NCBI RefSeq assembly: GCF_001590925.1
Contig: NZ_BCTU01000020.1
Span: 62,001-126,000 of the forward strand
Length of the DNA stretch: 64,000 nt
From: Serratia plymuthica NBRC 102599
GTDB taxonomy: Bacteria; Pseudomonadota; Gammaproteobacteria; Enterobacterales; Enterobacteriaceae
Direction: 5' to 3'
Shown here: positions 10,618 to 20,315 of the stretch, one piece after another
Layout of the letters: each line of letters starts with the position of its first letter
Numbering within the stretch: the first letter of the stretch is position 1
Made by a program: the position numbers and the translations under genes
Notes under the pieces: generated by a model
Told to the model about the DNA's origin: nothing
Database searches by the model: none
The model's input: the letters and a program-made list of their open reading frames with translations, nothing else

Positions 10618-11161
10618 AAGGGAAACTCTCTATCCAGTAAGTGGGTCAAATTACCGTTATCGTGCCGGGGAGAAAGGTTGAAGGCATCATCCCGCCCGGG
10701 GATTAGCTGGGGAGGAGGATTGGGGCGTAGCTAAAATTGTGATCTCAGGCACTTTTTGACTCCCTTGCATGATGCAAAAAAGCCCGCAGACGAACGCCGC
10801 GAGCACTGAGAATAAGCAGAAAATCCCCGCTATGAAATTAGCATAGTTAATGCAGCTGATGAAGTTTTGTACATGCATCGAAATGCTTTCCCTCAACGGC
10901 CTTACCCAACCGTCCCACAACGCCGCAATTGCGCAATGATTTGCCTGCAAACGTAAAAAAGTGTGATCAATAGCAATTTAACTCCAAGCCGAAGATGAAC
11001 CTTGTTGCAATACGTTTAACGTTGTCAGAAGTTAGGAGGGTGATTAATTACGAGCCATAAAATAATTAGTTTTACTCCGATCCCGGCAGGAGTCGCGATG
11101 AAATGAACCCCTTCGGGCAGGCCAACGGCTACGGGAGCCGCGATTTTCACTCTGGAATACT
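10618..11161. promoter_or_regulatory. Divergent malP-malT control region
   Basis: This 544-bp region separates malPQ (-) from malT (+). It contains GGGGAGGAGG at 10709-10718 (+ strand) and GGGATGATG on the minus strand at 10685-10693, both resembling MalT boxes (core GGATGA or GGAGGA). A CRP-like sequence, TGTGA-N6-GCACT (8 of 10 consensus bases), starts at 10737, and a TGTGA half-site lies at 10962. The long malT leader resembles E. coli. A possible small membrane-protein ORF lies inside (10687-10878). Confidence 0.6.
10687..10878 (-). CDS. Possible 63-residue single-span membrane protein
   Basis: I do not recognise this ORF. From an ATG at 10878 (GAGGG about 11 nt upstream) it encodes a short polar N-terminus, one strongly hydrophobic stretch (FIAGIFCLFSVLAAFVCGLF) and a polar tail. 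It would be co-oriented with malP. The 3' end overlaps the candidate MalT boxes, which is unusual for a real gene and leaves it doubtful. It may be a chance ORF in the malP upstream region. Confidence 0.25.
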   Translation of the reverse strand: MHVQNFISCINYANFIAGIFCLFSVLAAFVCGLFCIMQGSQKVPEITILATPQSSSPANPRAG

Positions 11162-13876
11162 ATGCTGATCCCATCAAAACTGAGCCGTCCGGTACGGCTG
11201 CAAAATACCGTGATCCGCGATCGCCTGCTGGCCAAATTAGCCGGCACGGCAAACTATCGCCTGACATTGGTTAATTGCCCGGCGGGATACGGAAAAACGA
11301 CGCTGGTCGCACAATGGGCAGCCGGCAAATCAGATTTGGGCTGGTACTCGCTGGATGAAAGCGACAACCAACCCGAGCGCTTTGCCAGCTACCTGATCGC
11401 CGCCTTGCAACATGCCAGCGGCGGCCACTGCGTGAAGAGCGAAGCGTTGAGCCAAAAACATCAGTACGCCAGCCTGTCGGCGCTGTTCGCCCAGCTGTTC
11501 ATTGAGCTGTCCGACTGGCATCAGCCGCTGTACCTGGTGATTGACGATTACCACCTGATCACCAATGACGTCATCCATGAAGCCATGCGCTTCTTCCTGC
11601 GTCACCAGCCGGAAAACCTGACGCTGATCCTGCTGTCCCGTACCCTGCCGCCGCTGGGCATCGCCAACCTGCGCGTGCGCGATCAACTGCTGGAGATGGG
11701 CACGCAGCAACTGGCATTTACCCATCAGGAAGCCAAACAATTCTTCGACTGCCGCCTGACCGCACCGATGGAACAGCATGACAGCAGCCGCCTGTGCGAT
11801 GAAGTCGAAGGTTGGGCCACCGCGTTGCAGCTGATTGCGCTGTCTGCCCGGCAGTCCACCTCGTCTGCACAGCAATCCGCCAAACGTCTGGCCGGTCTGA
11901 ACGCCAGCCACCTGTCCGATTATCTGGTGGACGAAGTGCTGGATCACGTCGATGCCGGGGCGCGCGCCTTCCTGTTGCGCTGCTCGGTGCTGCGTTCAAT
12001 GAACGATGCGCTGATCGTGCGCCTGACCGGCGAAGATAACGGCCAGCAACGGCTGGAAGAGCTGGAACGCCAGGGGCTGTTTATCCACCGCATGGACGAC
12101 ACCGGCGAATGGTTCTGCTTCCATCCGCTGTTCGCCACTTTCCTGCGCCAACGCTGCCAATGGGAGCTGGCGCTGGAGCTGCCGGGGCTGCACCGCGCCG
12201 CCGCCGAAGGCTGGCTGGCATTGGGTTACCCGGCGGAGGCGATTCACCACGCGCTGGCGGCCAGCGACGTCAGCATGCTGCGCGATATCCTGCTGCAACA
12301 CGCCTGGTCGCTGTTCCATCACAGCGAGCTGGCCCTGCTGGAAGAGTGCCTGAATGCGCTGCCGTATGAACGCTTGATCCAAAATCCCAAGCTGGCGCTG
12401 TTGCAGGCCTGGCTGGCACAGAGCCAACACCGCTACATCGAAGTGAATACCCTGTTGGAACGCGCCGAACAGGCGATGCGCGATCAAAAAATCGACGTCG
12501 ATCGGACCCTGCATGCCGAATTCGACGCTCTGCGCGCACAGGTGGCGATCAACGCCGGCAAGCCGGAAGAGGCCGAACGCCTGGCCACCGAGGCGCTGAA
12601 GTTTCTGCCGCTTTCCAGTTATTACAGCCGCATCGTCGCCACCTCGGTAACCGGCGAAGTCCATCACTGCAAGGGCGAGCTGGCCCGCGCGTTGCCGATG
12701 ATGCAACAAACCGAGCAGATGGCGCGACGCCATCAGGCTTATCACTATGCGTTGTGGGCGCTGTTGCAACAGAGCGAAATCCTGATTGCCCAGGGTTTCC
12801 TGCAGGCCGCCTATGAGACGCAGGACAAGGCGTTTGAGCTGGTGCGCGAACAGCATCTGGAACAGTTGCCGATGCATGAGTTCCTGCTGCGTATCCGTTC
12901 GCAGATCCTGTGGTCCTGGTCACGGCTGGACGAAGCGGAAGACGCGGCGCGTCAGGGCCTGAAAATTCTGGCCAACTTCCAACCTCAGCAGCAGCTGCAG
13001 TGCATCGCCATGCTGGCCAAATGCTCGCTGGCGCGCGGCGATCTGGATAACGCCCATGCGCATCTGCAGCGTTGCGAAGCGCTGTTGCACGGCTCTCAGT
13101 ACCATCGCGACTGGCTAACCAACGCCGACAAACCGCGAGTGATCCACTGGCAGATGACCGGCGATACCGCCGCCGCCGCCCAATGGTTGCGCCAGACCGA
13201 AAAACCCGGCATGGCGGATAACCACTTTATGCAGGGCCAGTGGCGTAATATCGCCCGGGTGCAAATCATGCTCGGCCAGTACGAAGAAGCCGAAGTGGTG
13301 CTGGATGAACTGAACGAAAACGCCCGCCGCCTGCGGCTGGTGAGCGATCTGAACCGCAACCTGCTGCTTAGCAACCAGCTTTACTGGCAAATGGAACGTA
13401 AAGGCGATGCGCAGAAGGTCCTGATGGAGGCGCTGTCCCTGGCCAGCCGCACCGGATTTATCAGCCACTTTGTCATCGAGGGCGAAGTGATGGCGCAGCA
13501 GCTGCGTCAGCTGATTCAGCTCAATACGCTGCCGGAGCTGGAGCACCATCGCGCTCAGCGCATTCTGCGCGACATCAACCAGCATCATCGGCATAAATTC
13601 GCGCATTTTGACGAGAACTTCGTCGATAAGCTGCTAACGCACCCGCAGGTGCCGGAACTGATCCGTACCAGCCCGCTGACGCAGCGCGAATGGCAGGTGC
13701 TGGGGCTGATTTATTCCGGTTACAGCAACGACCAGATCGCCGGCGAGCTGGACGTGGCGGCCACCACCATCAAAACCCATATCCGCAATCTGTATCAGAA
13801 GCTGGGCGTGGCCCACCGTCAGGAAGCGGTACAGCAGGCGCAGCAACTGCTGAAGATGATGGGTTACGGCGCCTAA
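11162..13876 (+). CDS. malT: MalT, ATP- and maltotriose-dependent maltose activator
   Basis: A 904-residue STAND-family regulator matching E. coli MalT (901). The N-terminal ATPase has Walker A PAGYGKTT (residues 40-47) and the DDYHLI segment. The middle is a superhelical TPR-like sensor region. The C-terminus is a LuxR-type helix-turn-helix ([22 protein letters not shown] ... [15 protein letters not shown], quoted in parts). MalT binds maltotriose and ATP, oligomerises and activates mal promoters. It is divergent from malPQ. Confidence 0.97.
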   Translation: MLIPSKLSRPVRLQNTVIRDRLLAKLAGTANYRLTLVNCPAGYGKTTLVAQWAAGKSDLGWYSLDESDNQPERFASYLIAALQHASGGHCVKSEALSQKHQYASLSALFAQLFIELSDWHQPLYLVIDDYHLITNDVIHEAMRFFLRHQPENLTLILLSRTLPPLGIANLRVRDQLLEMGTQQLAFTHQEAKQFFDCRLTAPMEQHDSSRLCDEVEGWATALQLIALSARQSTSSAQQSAKRLAGLNASHLSDYLVDEVLDHVDAGARAFLLRCSVLRSMNDALIVRLTGEDNGQQRLEELERQGLFIHRMDDTGEWFCFHPLFATFLRQRCQWELALELPGLHRAAAEGWLALGYPAEAIHHALAASDVSMLRDILLQHAWSLFHHSELALLEECLNALPYERLIQNPKLALLQAWLAQSQHRYIEVNTLLERAEQAMRDQKIDVDRTLHAEFDALRAQVAINAGKPEEAERLATEALKFLPLSSYYSRIVATSVTGEVHHCKGELARALPMMQQTEQMARRHQAYHYALWALLQQSEILIAQGFLQAAYETQDKAFELVREQHLEQLPMHEFLLRIRSQILWSWSRLDEAEDAARQGLKILANFQPQQQLQCIAMLAKCSLARGDLDNAHAHLQRCEALLHGSQYHRDWLTNADKPRVIHWQMTGDTAAAAQWLRQTEKPGMADNHFMQGQWRNIARVQIMLGQYEEAEVVLDELNENARRLRLVSDLNRNLLLSNQLYWQMERKGDAQKVLMEALSLASRTGFISHFVIEGEVMAQQLRQLIQLNTLPELEHHRAQRILRDINQHHRHKFAHFDENFVDKLLTHPQVPELIRTSPLTQREWQVLGLIYSGYSNDQIAGELDVAATTIKTHIRNLYQKLGVAHRQEAVQQAQQLLKMMGYGA

Positions 13877-13959
13877 AAACCACAGCGTTGCTCTGGTCTT
13901 AATTGCCGCAGAGTTGGTTACAATGGCGGCATATTCTCATTACAAGGCAGTCAGAAGTC

Positions 13960-14286
13960 ATGGAACAGTTTGAAGCGATCAACGTTGAACAAGCCTACGC
14001 GCGTTGGAAAGAAGACAGCGCCGCTCTGGTCGACATCCGCGATCCGCAGAGTTTTGAAGCCGGGCACACGCCGGGCGCGTTTCACCTCACCAACGCCAGC
14101 CTGCAAACATTCATGCAGCACAACGACTTTGACCGGCCGGTGATGGTGATGTGCTACCACGGCAACAGCAGCCGCAGCGCGGCGCAATACCTGCTGAATC
14201 AGGGGTTTGATGCGGTGTACAGCATTGATGGCGGCTTTGAAGCCTGGGCACGCCAGTACCCGCAGGACGTTGAAACTTCAGCGTAA
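13960..14286 (+). CDS. glpE: GlpE, single-domain thiosulfate sulfurtransferase
   Basis: The 108-residue rhodanese has the exact length of E. coli GlpE. The active-site loop CYHGNSS carries the persulfide cysteine at Cys65. The true start is the ATG at 13960 (MEQFEAINV), not upstream in-frame codons. In E. coli glpE is co-transcribed with glpG and glpR. Here it is closed off by a hairpin, and a reverse-strand four-gene cluster of about 4 kb separates it from glpG. Confidence 0.95.
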   Translation: MEQFEAINVEQAYARWKEDSAALVDIRDPQSFEAGHTPGAFHLTNASLQTFMQHNDFDRPVMVMCYHGNSSRSAAQYLLNQGFDAVYSIDGGFEAWARQYPQDVETSA

Positions 14287-14315
14287 AAATCAGGGCGCAT
14301 CCTGCGCCCTCTTCC
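14286..14315. terminator. Bidirectional terminator between glpE and the MFS gene
   Basis: A perfect 8-bp stem AGGGCGCA/TGCGCCCT (14292-14299, 14303-14310) with a TCC loop. On the reverse strand it is followed by GATTTTTACG, so it serves the reverse cluster best; on the forward strand it would end glpE transcription. Confidence 0.7.
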
Positions 14316-14319
14316 TTTG

Positions 14320-15615
14320 CTACTCCGCCGCCGCCATCGGCCGTTTGACAAACAGGCCGTAGCTGAACGCCCCCAGCATCAGCAAACCCGCCCCCAACAA
14401 GAACACGTTGGTGAACTGCCCGGTCAGGTCGAGGATCACCCCGGTGACAATCGGCGCCATCGCCGCACCGAGGAAACCGCCAAAGTTCTGAATCGCCCCC
14501 AACGAAGCCACCTGCTGTTTCGGTGCGATATCCGTCGCCAGCGTCCAGATCACGCCGGAAGGCAGCTGCGAGAAGAAATACCCCAGCGACAGCAATAAAA
14601 TGCACAGCGGCGTACTGTCGACAAAGGCGATCGGCGCCACGCAGCAGGCCGCCAGCGCGGCACCGCAGACGATCGGGATCTTGCGTGCGGTGATCGCTTT
14701 CACCCCGCGGCGAATCAAACGATCGGAAATCGCCCCGCCGCACAATACCCCCAGAATGCCGGCAAAGAACGGGATCGAGGCGATCCAACCGGTCTGCTTC
14801 AGGCTAAAGCCCAGCGAATTCTCCAGGTAGCTCGGCAGCCAGGTCAGGTAAACCCAGATGGTGAACATGATGGAAAAGTTGCCCAAAATCATGAACCAGG
14901 TCGTTCTATGGCGGAACAGCGAACCCCAGCTCCCCCCCTGCGCCTGGCTGACGGCTTTTGCCGCCGCACGTTTTTCGGCGTGGATCATCGCCTCTTCCCG
15001 CGCCGTCGGATCACGGTAAAACTTCAGCCAGGCCAGCATCAGCGGAATGCCCGCCAGGCCAATGGCGATAAACATGCCGCGCCAGCCCAGGGTCAGCAGC
15101 AGCACGGTGAGGATCGGCGGAGCGATGGCGTTGGCAATCTGCGAACCGGTGTTGATGATCGACGTAGGCAGGCCACGCTCTTTCTCCGAGAACCAGCGAT
15201 GGGTGATCTTGATCCCCGACGTGAAAAACGGGGATTCCGATACGCCCAGCAGCATCCGCAGGCCATAGAACATCGAGTAGCTGTTGACGAACGCCGCCAT
15301 CACGGTAAATGCCGACCACAACCCCAGCGCCCAGGAAAACATTTTTTTCGGCCCCAGTTTGTCCACCAGCCAGCCGGCGGGCAGGTTGGCAAGCGCGTAA
15401 GGCCACAAAAACGCCGACAGCAGCAGGCCCATTTCGGTCGAGGAAAAGCCAAACTCCCGGGCGATAGTGGTATTGGCGATGCTCAGGTTGGCGCGATCGA
15501 GATAGTTCACCACCGCGGCAATCAACAGGATCAGGATAATGCCCCAGCGCAAACGGGAGATCGGCGCCGCCGGTGCGGCGGCCGATGCATGCAGCGCAGA
15601 AGTCGCCTCTTTCAT
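14320..15615 (-). CDS. MFS transporter, anion:cation symporter (ACS) type
   Basis: A 431-residue, 12-span transporter. It has ACS-family features: NYLDRANLSIA in helix 1, GWLVDKLGPKKMF after helix 2, and a long charged central loop near residues 200-230. Relatives import hexuronates, glucarate, galactonate or sialic-acid-like organic anions. The start at 15615 is fixed by a 4-bp ATGA overlap with the upstream YhcH-type gene; an in-frame extension would run into that gene. As part of the cluster with an aldolase and a kinase it probably imports the cluster's sugar acid; the substrate is unknown. Confidence 0.88.
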   Translation of the reverse strand: MKEATSALHASAAAPAAPISRLRWGIILILLIAAVVNYLDRANLSIANTTIAREFGFSSTEMGLLLSAFLWPYALANLPAGWLVDKLGPKKMFSWALGLWSAFTVMAAFVNSYSMFYGLRMLLGVSESPFFTSGIKITHRWFSEKERGLPTSIINTGSQIANAIAPPILTVLLLTLGWRGMFIAIGLAGIPLMLAWLKFYRDPTAREEAMIHAEKRAAAKAVSQAQGGSWGSLFRHRTTWFMILGNFSIMFTIWVYLTWLPSYLENSLGFSLKQTGWIASIPFFAGILGVLCGGAISDRLIRRGVKAITARKIPIVCGAALAACCVAPIAFVDSTPLCILLLSLGYFFSQLPSGVIWTLATDIAPKQQVASLGAIQNFGGFLGAAMAPIVTGVILDLTGQFTNVFLLGAGLLMLGAFSYGLFVKRPMAAAE

Positions 15616-16094
15616 GATTGCGGCTCCGTAAACAGGCTGAGGTGAATTTTGATCACGGCTTTGCGGATAAAACACTCACCGTGGGTTTGGCAGCAAGGGC
15701 GATGCAGATCGTGCGGGAAAAATACCGCAAAGGTGCCTGGCAGCAGCGGGACCGCCATTTCATTTTGCACCTGTTGGTAAAACACGATGTCGTGGTGGCG
15801 CCGCTCTTCCGCCACGGGTTCATCACCCCGGCGGCGCGCCACGCCGATGGTTTCTTCCCCCTGCAACAGGTACTGCACGTCAACGTGGTCAAAGTGCGAC
15901 TCAGGGCGCATTTGCTGCGCCGGCACGGTGCTTATTTCCTGCAACAGACAAAACATCTTGTCGGGAATAATGTCGATTTTACCGGGTTGCAGCGTGGCAA
16001 AATCAGTGCGTTCGATAAACGCGATGGCCTGGTGAATAATCGGATGAAACGCGTGTTTTTCCCGCGCCCAGTCCTGCAGATCGCAAAGCATCAT
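15612..16094 (-). CDS. YhcH/YjgK/YiaL (DUF386) family protein
   Basis: This 160-residue cupin-like protein shows the family motifs: HPIIHQAI, the metal-ligand-like ESHFDHVDVQYLLQGEE and the FPHDLHRPC segment with conserved His. Family members occur in sialic acid, diketogulonate and other sugar-acid operons and are suggested isomerases or mutarotases. It overlaps the MFS gene by 4 bp and lies about 100 bp downstream of the aldolase gene. Its specific reaction cannot be read from the sequence. Confidence 0.85.
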   Translation of the reverse strand: MMLCDLQDWAREKHAFHPIIHQAIAFIERTDFATLQPGKIDIIPDKMFCLLQEISTVPAQQMRPESHFDHVDVQYLLQGEETIGVARRRGDEPVAEERRHHDIVFYQQVQNEMAVPLLPGTFAVFFPHDLHRPCCQTHGECFIRKAVIKIHLSLFTEPQS

Positions 16095-16190
16095 GATGGT
16101 GTTCCCCGTGTAGTGATAGTTTTAGCGGGTGTAGTAGGTACAGCGGTGTTGTTGAACCGCGGGAGGATGTCGCCATCTTCCCGCACAGCC

Positions 16191-17114
16191 TTAACCGGCA
16201 ATTTTTTGCTGGTAGAACCCGGTGCCGCTGCGGATTTGATCCAGCAGCACGCCCAGTCCCCAGAATTTCTCCAGCACGTCGTCCTGATTTACCCGGCACA
16301 GCTCGCTGTCGAAAGTGCCCAAACGCTGGTGATAGATCTTGGCGTTTTTCGGGTAACCCAGCGTCTCCGTGACCGCCGCCAGCGACAGGAAAGTCGCCAG
16401 TTCCTGCGCCAGCTCAGGCCGCTGCGCGCCGTGGTGATACAGCCAGTGGTACAGCTCCGGGTGGAAATTGGTGAACACCCCGCTGAACCCTTTGGATCCG
16501 GCCTGCATCGCCGGCCAGGCGATAGCGGCGTTGGCATTGATGATATTCAGCGGCGTCCCTGCGGTTAATGCCACCCGACGCGTCACGGTCGGCAGATCGC
16601 AACTGACGTCCTTCAGCACGACAAAACGGCCGCTGTTGGCGCAATAGCTCAGCTCTTCATCGCTCAGCAAACGGCGGTAAGGTGCCGGGCATTCGTACAG
16701 GCCCAGCGGCATGCTAGCCGGCAACGCCGCCAGCAGGCTGTCCAGCGTGGCGAAAAATGCCGCGCTGCCCTGGCGTTGCGGGTCAAGATGGTTGGTCACC
16801 AGCACCAGCGCGTCGATGCCGGTTTGCGCCATCGCCTGCAGCTCTTCAATTTGCTGCTCCAGCGCGTCGCTGATATGGCCGGAAGCGATAACCGGCACCC
16901 GGCCGTCTACCCGCTGCACCACAAAACGCGCCAGCTCAACCCGTTCCGCCAGGCTGAGGAACTGCATCTCGCTGGACTGACAAACGGCGAACAACGCATC
17001 GACGCCACGCTGCAAATACCAGTCGATCAGGCGCGCCAGACCCGGATAGTCGATCTCGTTGCGAGCGGTAAACGGCGTTAGCATGACCGGCACAATGCCC
17101 TCGATGTTCTTCAT
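16191..17114 (-). CDS. DHDPS/NanA-family aldolase (class I lyase)
   Basis: A 307-residue TIM-barrel protein of the dihydrodipicolinate synthase superfamily. The Schiff-base lysine is Lys168 in FVVLKDVS, and the catalytic tyrosine is Tyr140 in GLYECP. The family covers N-acetylneuraminate lyase, 2-keto-3-deoxy-sugar-acid aldolases and DapA. Grouping with a YhcH-type protein, an ACS transporter and a sugar kinase points to a 2-keto-3-deoxy acid or sialic-acid-like substrate rather than lysine synthesis. This is inference from context. Confidence 0.85.
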   Translation of the reverse strand: MKNIEGIVPVMLTPFTARNEIDYPGLARLIDWYLQRGVDALFAVCQSSEMQFLSLAERVELARFVVQRVDGRVPVIASGHISDALEQQIEELQAMAQTGIDALVLVTNHLDPQRQGSAAFFATLDSLLAALPASMPLGLYECPAPYRRLLSDEELSYCANSGRFVVLKDVSCDLPTVTRRVALTAGTPLNIINANAAIAWPAMQAGSKGFSGVFTNFHPELYHWLYHHGAQRPELAQELATFLSLAAVTETLGYPKNAKIYHQRLGTFDSELCRVNQDDVLEKFWGLGVLLDQIRSGTGFYQQKIAG

Positions 17115-17169
17115 TTTTGCTCCTCACACCGCGCTGACGCGGCAGACAATGGTGTTGTTTGATTAGGGA

Positions 17170-18381
17170 TCAGCGCTGGCTCAGACGAGCCACCACCTGT
17201 TGATGTTGCGGCATGTTGGACGCCCCTTCTCTTTCCACCGCCAGTGACGCGAAGGCGGCGGCATAGGTTGCCGCCTGGGCAATCGTTTGCCCGGTGGCGA
17301 TAGCTGCGGCGAAAGCGCCGTTGAACGCATCTCCCGCACCGGTGGTATCAACGCTCAACGCCGGGAATGCGGGAATATGCTGGAATTGCGAACCTTCGAG
17401 GATCATCGCTCCGCGCGCTCCCATGGTGATGATGACCCGTCGGGCGCCCAGCGCGGCGATACGCTGCGCCGCCTCTTTGGCGCTGTTCAAATCCGTGACC
17501 TCCACGCCGGACAGCAGCGAGGCCTCGGTTTCATTCGGGGTAATCACATCGACATATTCCAGGCATTGCAGCGCGTCGGCGGAGTAAGGCGCAGGATTGA
17601 GGATCACCCGGATCCCCAACGCATTGGCCAGCTTCATCGCGTTCAGCGTGGCGTTAAAGTTATTCTCCAACTGCACCAGCAGAACCTCTGCGCCGGCCAG
17701 CTCCGGGGCGATTGCAGCCACTTCTTCGTCGGTGATGGTTTTATTGGCGCCGGAATAAATGGCGATCATGTTCTCGCCGTCCTGCTGCGAAACATAAATG
17801 ATGGCGTTGCCGGTCGGCTCGGTTTCCGATTGGTATAAAGTGAACGAGTGGATTTCCGACGCAGAGAGATGGTCGAAAGCGAACTGGCTGAACTGATCTT
17901 TGCCCACTTTGGACACGAAATGCACCTGAGCACCGGCCCGGCTGGCGGCCATCGCCTGATTGGCCCCCTTGCCGCCGGGGCCGAGCGTACTGCCGAGCGC
18001 CAGCAGCGATTCGCCGCCTTTGGGAAAGCGCGCCACTCTGGCGACGATATCGACATTGAATGACCCCAGAATACAGACCTTGCCTCGCATGTTTTTTCCT
18101 CTCTCCGGCTCCTGCACCTTTCTTTTCTGGCTTTCCAGGCGCCTTAACAGCACTTCGAACGTGCCGTCGGTTTCGGTAATTAATTTGGCCTGCAGGCTGC
18201 GGCGGATGACGATCGCGCCGCCGTGGCAGCGCTGCACTAACCCCAGTTGCGCCAGCACGTTTAAATCGCTGCGGATGGTTTCTTTGGTCACCGCAAAAGA
18301 CGTGGCCAGGTACGCCACGCTAACGCGTTCATATTTATCCAGATAATCCAGAATGTTATTGCGTCGTTCTTCGAGAAACAT
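17170..18381 (-). CDS. DeoR-type HTH fused to ribokinase-family kinase
   Basis: A 403-residue two-domain protein. Residues 1-60 form a DeoR helix-turn-helix (RRNNILDYLDKYERVSVAYL ... TIRSDLNVLAQLGLVQRCHGGA). After a linker, residues 98-403 are a full ribokinase-type PfkB domain with GPGGKGAN (134-141) and the catalytic TTGAGDAF (Asp351). The usual DeoR effector domain is absent; the kinase takes its place, so the protein could sense its own substrate and regulate the cluster. The start at 18381 has GAGG 5 nt upstream; a GTG two codons earlier is less likely. It is the first gene of the reverse cluster. Confidence 0.88.
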   Translation of the reverse strand: MFLEERRNNILDYLDKYERVSVAYLATSFAVTKETIRSDLNVLAQLGLVQRCHGGAIVIRRSLQAKLITETDGTFEVLLRRLESQKRKVQEPERGKNMRGKVCILGSFNVDIVARVARFPKGGESLLALGSTLGPGGKGANQAMAASRAGAQVHFVSKVGKDQFSQFAFDHLSASEIHSFTLYQSETEPTGNAIIYVSQQDGENMIAIYSGANKTITDEEVAAIAPELAGAEVLLVQLENNFNATLNAMKLANALGIRVILNPAPYSADALQCLEYVDVITPNETEASLLSGVEVTDLNSAKEAAQRIAALGARRVIITMGARGAMILEGSQFQHIPAFPALSVDTTGAGDAFNGAFAAAIATGQTIAQAATYAAAFASLAVEREGASNMPQHQQVVARLSQR

Positions 18382-18728
18382 AGTCACCTCAGCACCTGTT
18401 TTTGAGAGTAAGGGACCCCCGGTGGTTAAAAAGTGACTGTGATCATATGTTGCAGGGCTAAACGGAAGTAAACAAAAATCGCTGCAATATTCGCCGGCCC
18501 ATGGCGGGAAAACCGCGGGATTGATGAGCCGTCATAGGGCCGTTAGTGAGTGTTTTTACTGGTTTTTTGCAGATCCCTTGCCTGCGTTCAAGATTTCAAC
18601 GGTATAATCAGCCGTCAACGCCGTCGGCGGCAAACCGACGGTCCAACTTATCTTTACCCTATGAATTTCAAGCTGCGGCCAGGCGGCAAGTGGCTTGGAA
18701 GGCGACGGGTATATGAAACGGAATATCT
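18382..18728. other. Divergent intergenic region before glpG
   Basis: This 347-bp stretch holds the presumed promoters for the DeoR-kinase cluster (-) and for glpG-glpR (+). A half CRP-like TGTGATC is visible at about 18440, a hairpin CCGTCGG/CCGACGG at 18621-18641, and a dispersed repeat copy at 18655-18690. No gene is supported. The glpG promoter would have to lie here because glpE is separated from it. Confidence 0.6.
18655..18690 (+). repeat. Dispersed intergenic repeat (family R1), copy 1
   Basis: It begins TACCCTATGAATTTCAAGCT and continues with GCGGCCAGGCGGCAAG. Related copies lie at 34956-34997 and 56025-56060, with a degenerate one at 33557-33583. All are intergenic. Here it falls in the glpG leader. 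Confidence 0.7.
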
Positions 18729-19565
18729 ATGGTTCGAGTAATCGCCGTATCCAACCCCCGCCTGGCTCAGGCCTTTGTCGACTACATGGCGACACAGGGT
18801 ATTGAACTTAGCGTGCACAATACCGGCGAGGCGGCGGAAATCTGGTTGGCTGACGACAGCCATCTGGATCAGGTGCAGCACGAGTTGCAGCAGTTCCTGG
18901 TCGATCCGCTCAACCGCCGCTATCAGGCCGCCAGTTGGGAAACCGGCAACACCGGCGCCGATCTGCACTACCCAGGCTACTCCTATCTGCATACCCTGCG
19001 CAGCAAGGCCGGGCCGCTGACGCTGGGCGTGATGGTGCTGTGCATTGCGGTGTATATCCTGATGCAGGCGATGGGCGATGACACCGTGATGTACTGGCTC
19101 TCCTGGCCGCAGGACAGCAGCCAATACCCGCAGCTGTGGCGCTGGGTCAGCCACGCGTTTTTGCATTTTTCGCTGCTGCACATCACCTTTAACCTGCTGT
19201 GGTGGTGGTATCTCGGCGGCCCGCTGGAAAAACGCCTCGGCACCGGCAAGCTGTTCGTGCTGGCGGTGGTATCGGCCTTCTTCAGCGGTTGGGCGCAGTC
19301 ACTGTTCAGCGGCGCGTTGTTCGGCGGCCTGTCCGGCGTGGTCTATGCGCTGATGGGCTACAGCTGGCTCAGCGGCGAACGGGCACCGGAACGCGGCCTG
19401 ATGCTGCCGCGCGGCCTGATGGTATTTTCAGTGCTCTGGCTGGTGGCCGGGTATTTCGATATTTTAGGAATGTCGATCGCTAACGCGGCACACGTGGCCG
19501 GTTTAGTGTTAGGGTTATTGATGGCATTTTGGGACACGCGTCATCGCGCGCACAACGAACAATAA
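18729..19565 (+). CDS. glpG: GlpG, rhomboid intramembrane serine protease
   Basis: A 278-residue rhomboid (E. coli 276). The N-terminal cytosolic domain precedes six transmembrane segments. The catalytic dyad is Ser202 in [12 protein letters not shown] and His255 in ANAAHVAGL, with the conserved Asn155 in [10 protein letters not shown]. It cleaves membrane helices in the inner membrane. glpR follows 36 bp downstream. Unlike E. coli, glpE is not directly upstream. Confidence 0.97.
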   Translation: MVRVIAVSNPRLAQAFVDYMATQGIELSVHNTGEAAEIWLADDSHLDQVQHELQQFLVDPLNRRYQAASWETGNTGADLHYPGYSYLHTLRSKAGPLTLGVMVLCIAVYILMQAMGDDTVMYWLSWPQDSSQYPQLWRWVSHAFLHFSLLHITFNLLWWWYLGGPLEKRLGTGKLFVLAVVSAFFSGWAQSLFSGALFGGLSGVVYALMGYSWLSGERAPERGLMLPRGLMVFSVLWLVAGYFDILGMSIANAAHVAGLVLGLLMAFWDTRHRAHNEQ

Positions 19566-19601
19566 CAGCCAGGTACAAGCCAGGCGTTTTAGGGGATTAT
19601 C

Positions 19602-20249
19602 GTGAAGCAAACACAGCGTCATGACGCAATTATCGAGCTGGTGCGCCTGCAAGGTTATGTCAGTACGGAAGAACTGGTCGAACATTTTGACGTCAGTCCG
19701 CAAACGATTCGCCGCGATTTGAATGACCTTGCCGATCAGAACAAAATTCAGCGCCATCACGGCGGCGCCACGCTGTTTATCGACATCGGCACCACACCGG
19801 AAGCGGTCGCTCACGCACTGATGAACCACAAAAACCTGCGCGTGGTGACCAATAACCTGAACGTCGCCACCCTGCTGACCGCCAAGGAAGATTTCCGCCT
19901 GATCCTGGCCGGCGGTGAAGTGCGCACCCGCGACGGCGGCATCATGGGCGAGGCCACGCTGGACTTTATCTCCCAGTTCCGGCTCGATTACGGCATTCTC
20001 GGCATCAGCGGCATCGACATGGACGGCTCGCTGCTCGAATTCGACTACCATGAAGTGCGCACCAAACGCGCAATTATCGAAAACTCGCGCTGCGTGATGC
20101 TGGTGACCGACCATTCCAAATTCGGCCGCAATGCGATGGTCAACCTCGGCAATATGAACCTGATCGACTACCTGTTTACCGACCAGTTACCGCCGCCAAG
20201 CGTGATGAAAATCATCGAACAGTACGACGTGCAGCTGGAGCTGTGCTGA
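19602..20249 (+). CDS. glpR: GlpR, glycerol-3-phosphate repressor with in-frame internal deletion
   Basis: DeoR-family repressor of the glp regulon. The helix-turn-helix (residues 1-55) and the C-terminal effector domain match E. coli GlpR closely, but the protein is 215 residues against 252. Residue Ala56 in RHHGGA is followed directly by TLFIDIG; in E. coli 37 residues (about 57-93, including the EEKERIA helix) lie between. The frame is preserved. The lost segment links the DNA-binding and effector domains, so repressor activity or induction may be altered. The junction is at about 19769/19770. Promoters of glpD keep GlpR-like operators. Confidence 0.9.
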   Translation: MKQTQRHDAIIELVRLQGYVSTEELVEHFDVSPQTIRRDLNDLADQNKIQRHHGGATLFIDIGTTPEAVAHALMNHKNLRVVTNNLNVATLLTAKEDFRLILAGGEVRTRDGGIMGEATLDFISQFRLDYGILGISGIDMDGSLLEFDYHEVRTKRAIIENSRCVMLVTDHSKFGRNAMVNLGNMNLIDYLFTDQLPPPSVMKIIEQYDVQLELC

Positions 20250-20315
20250 TTTCCGCCCTTCTCGTCTAACCCAATGGGCGCAGCCTGCCGCGCCGTCACC
20301 CCGCCGTTTTTACCC

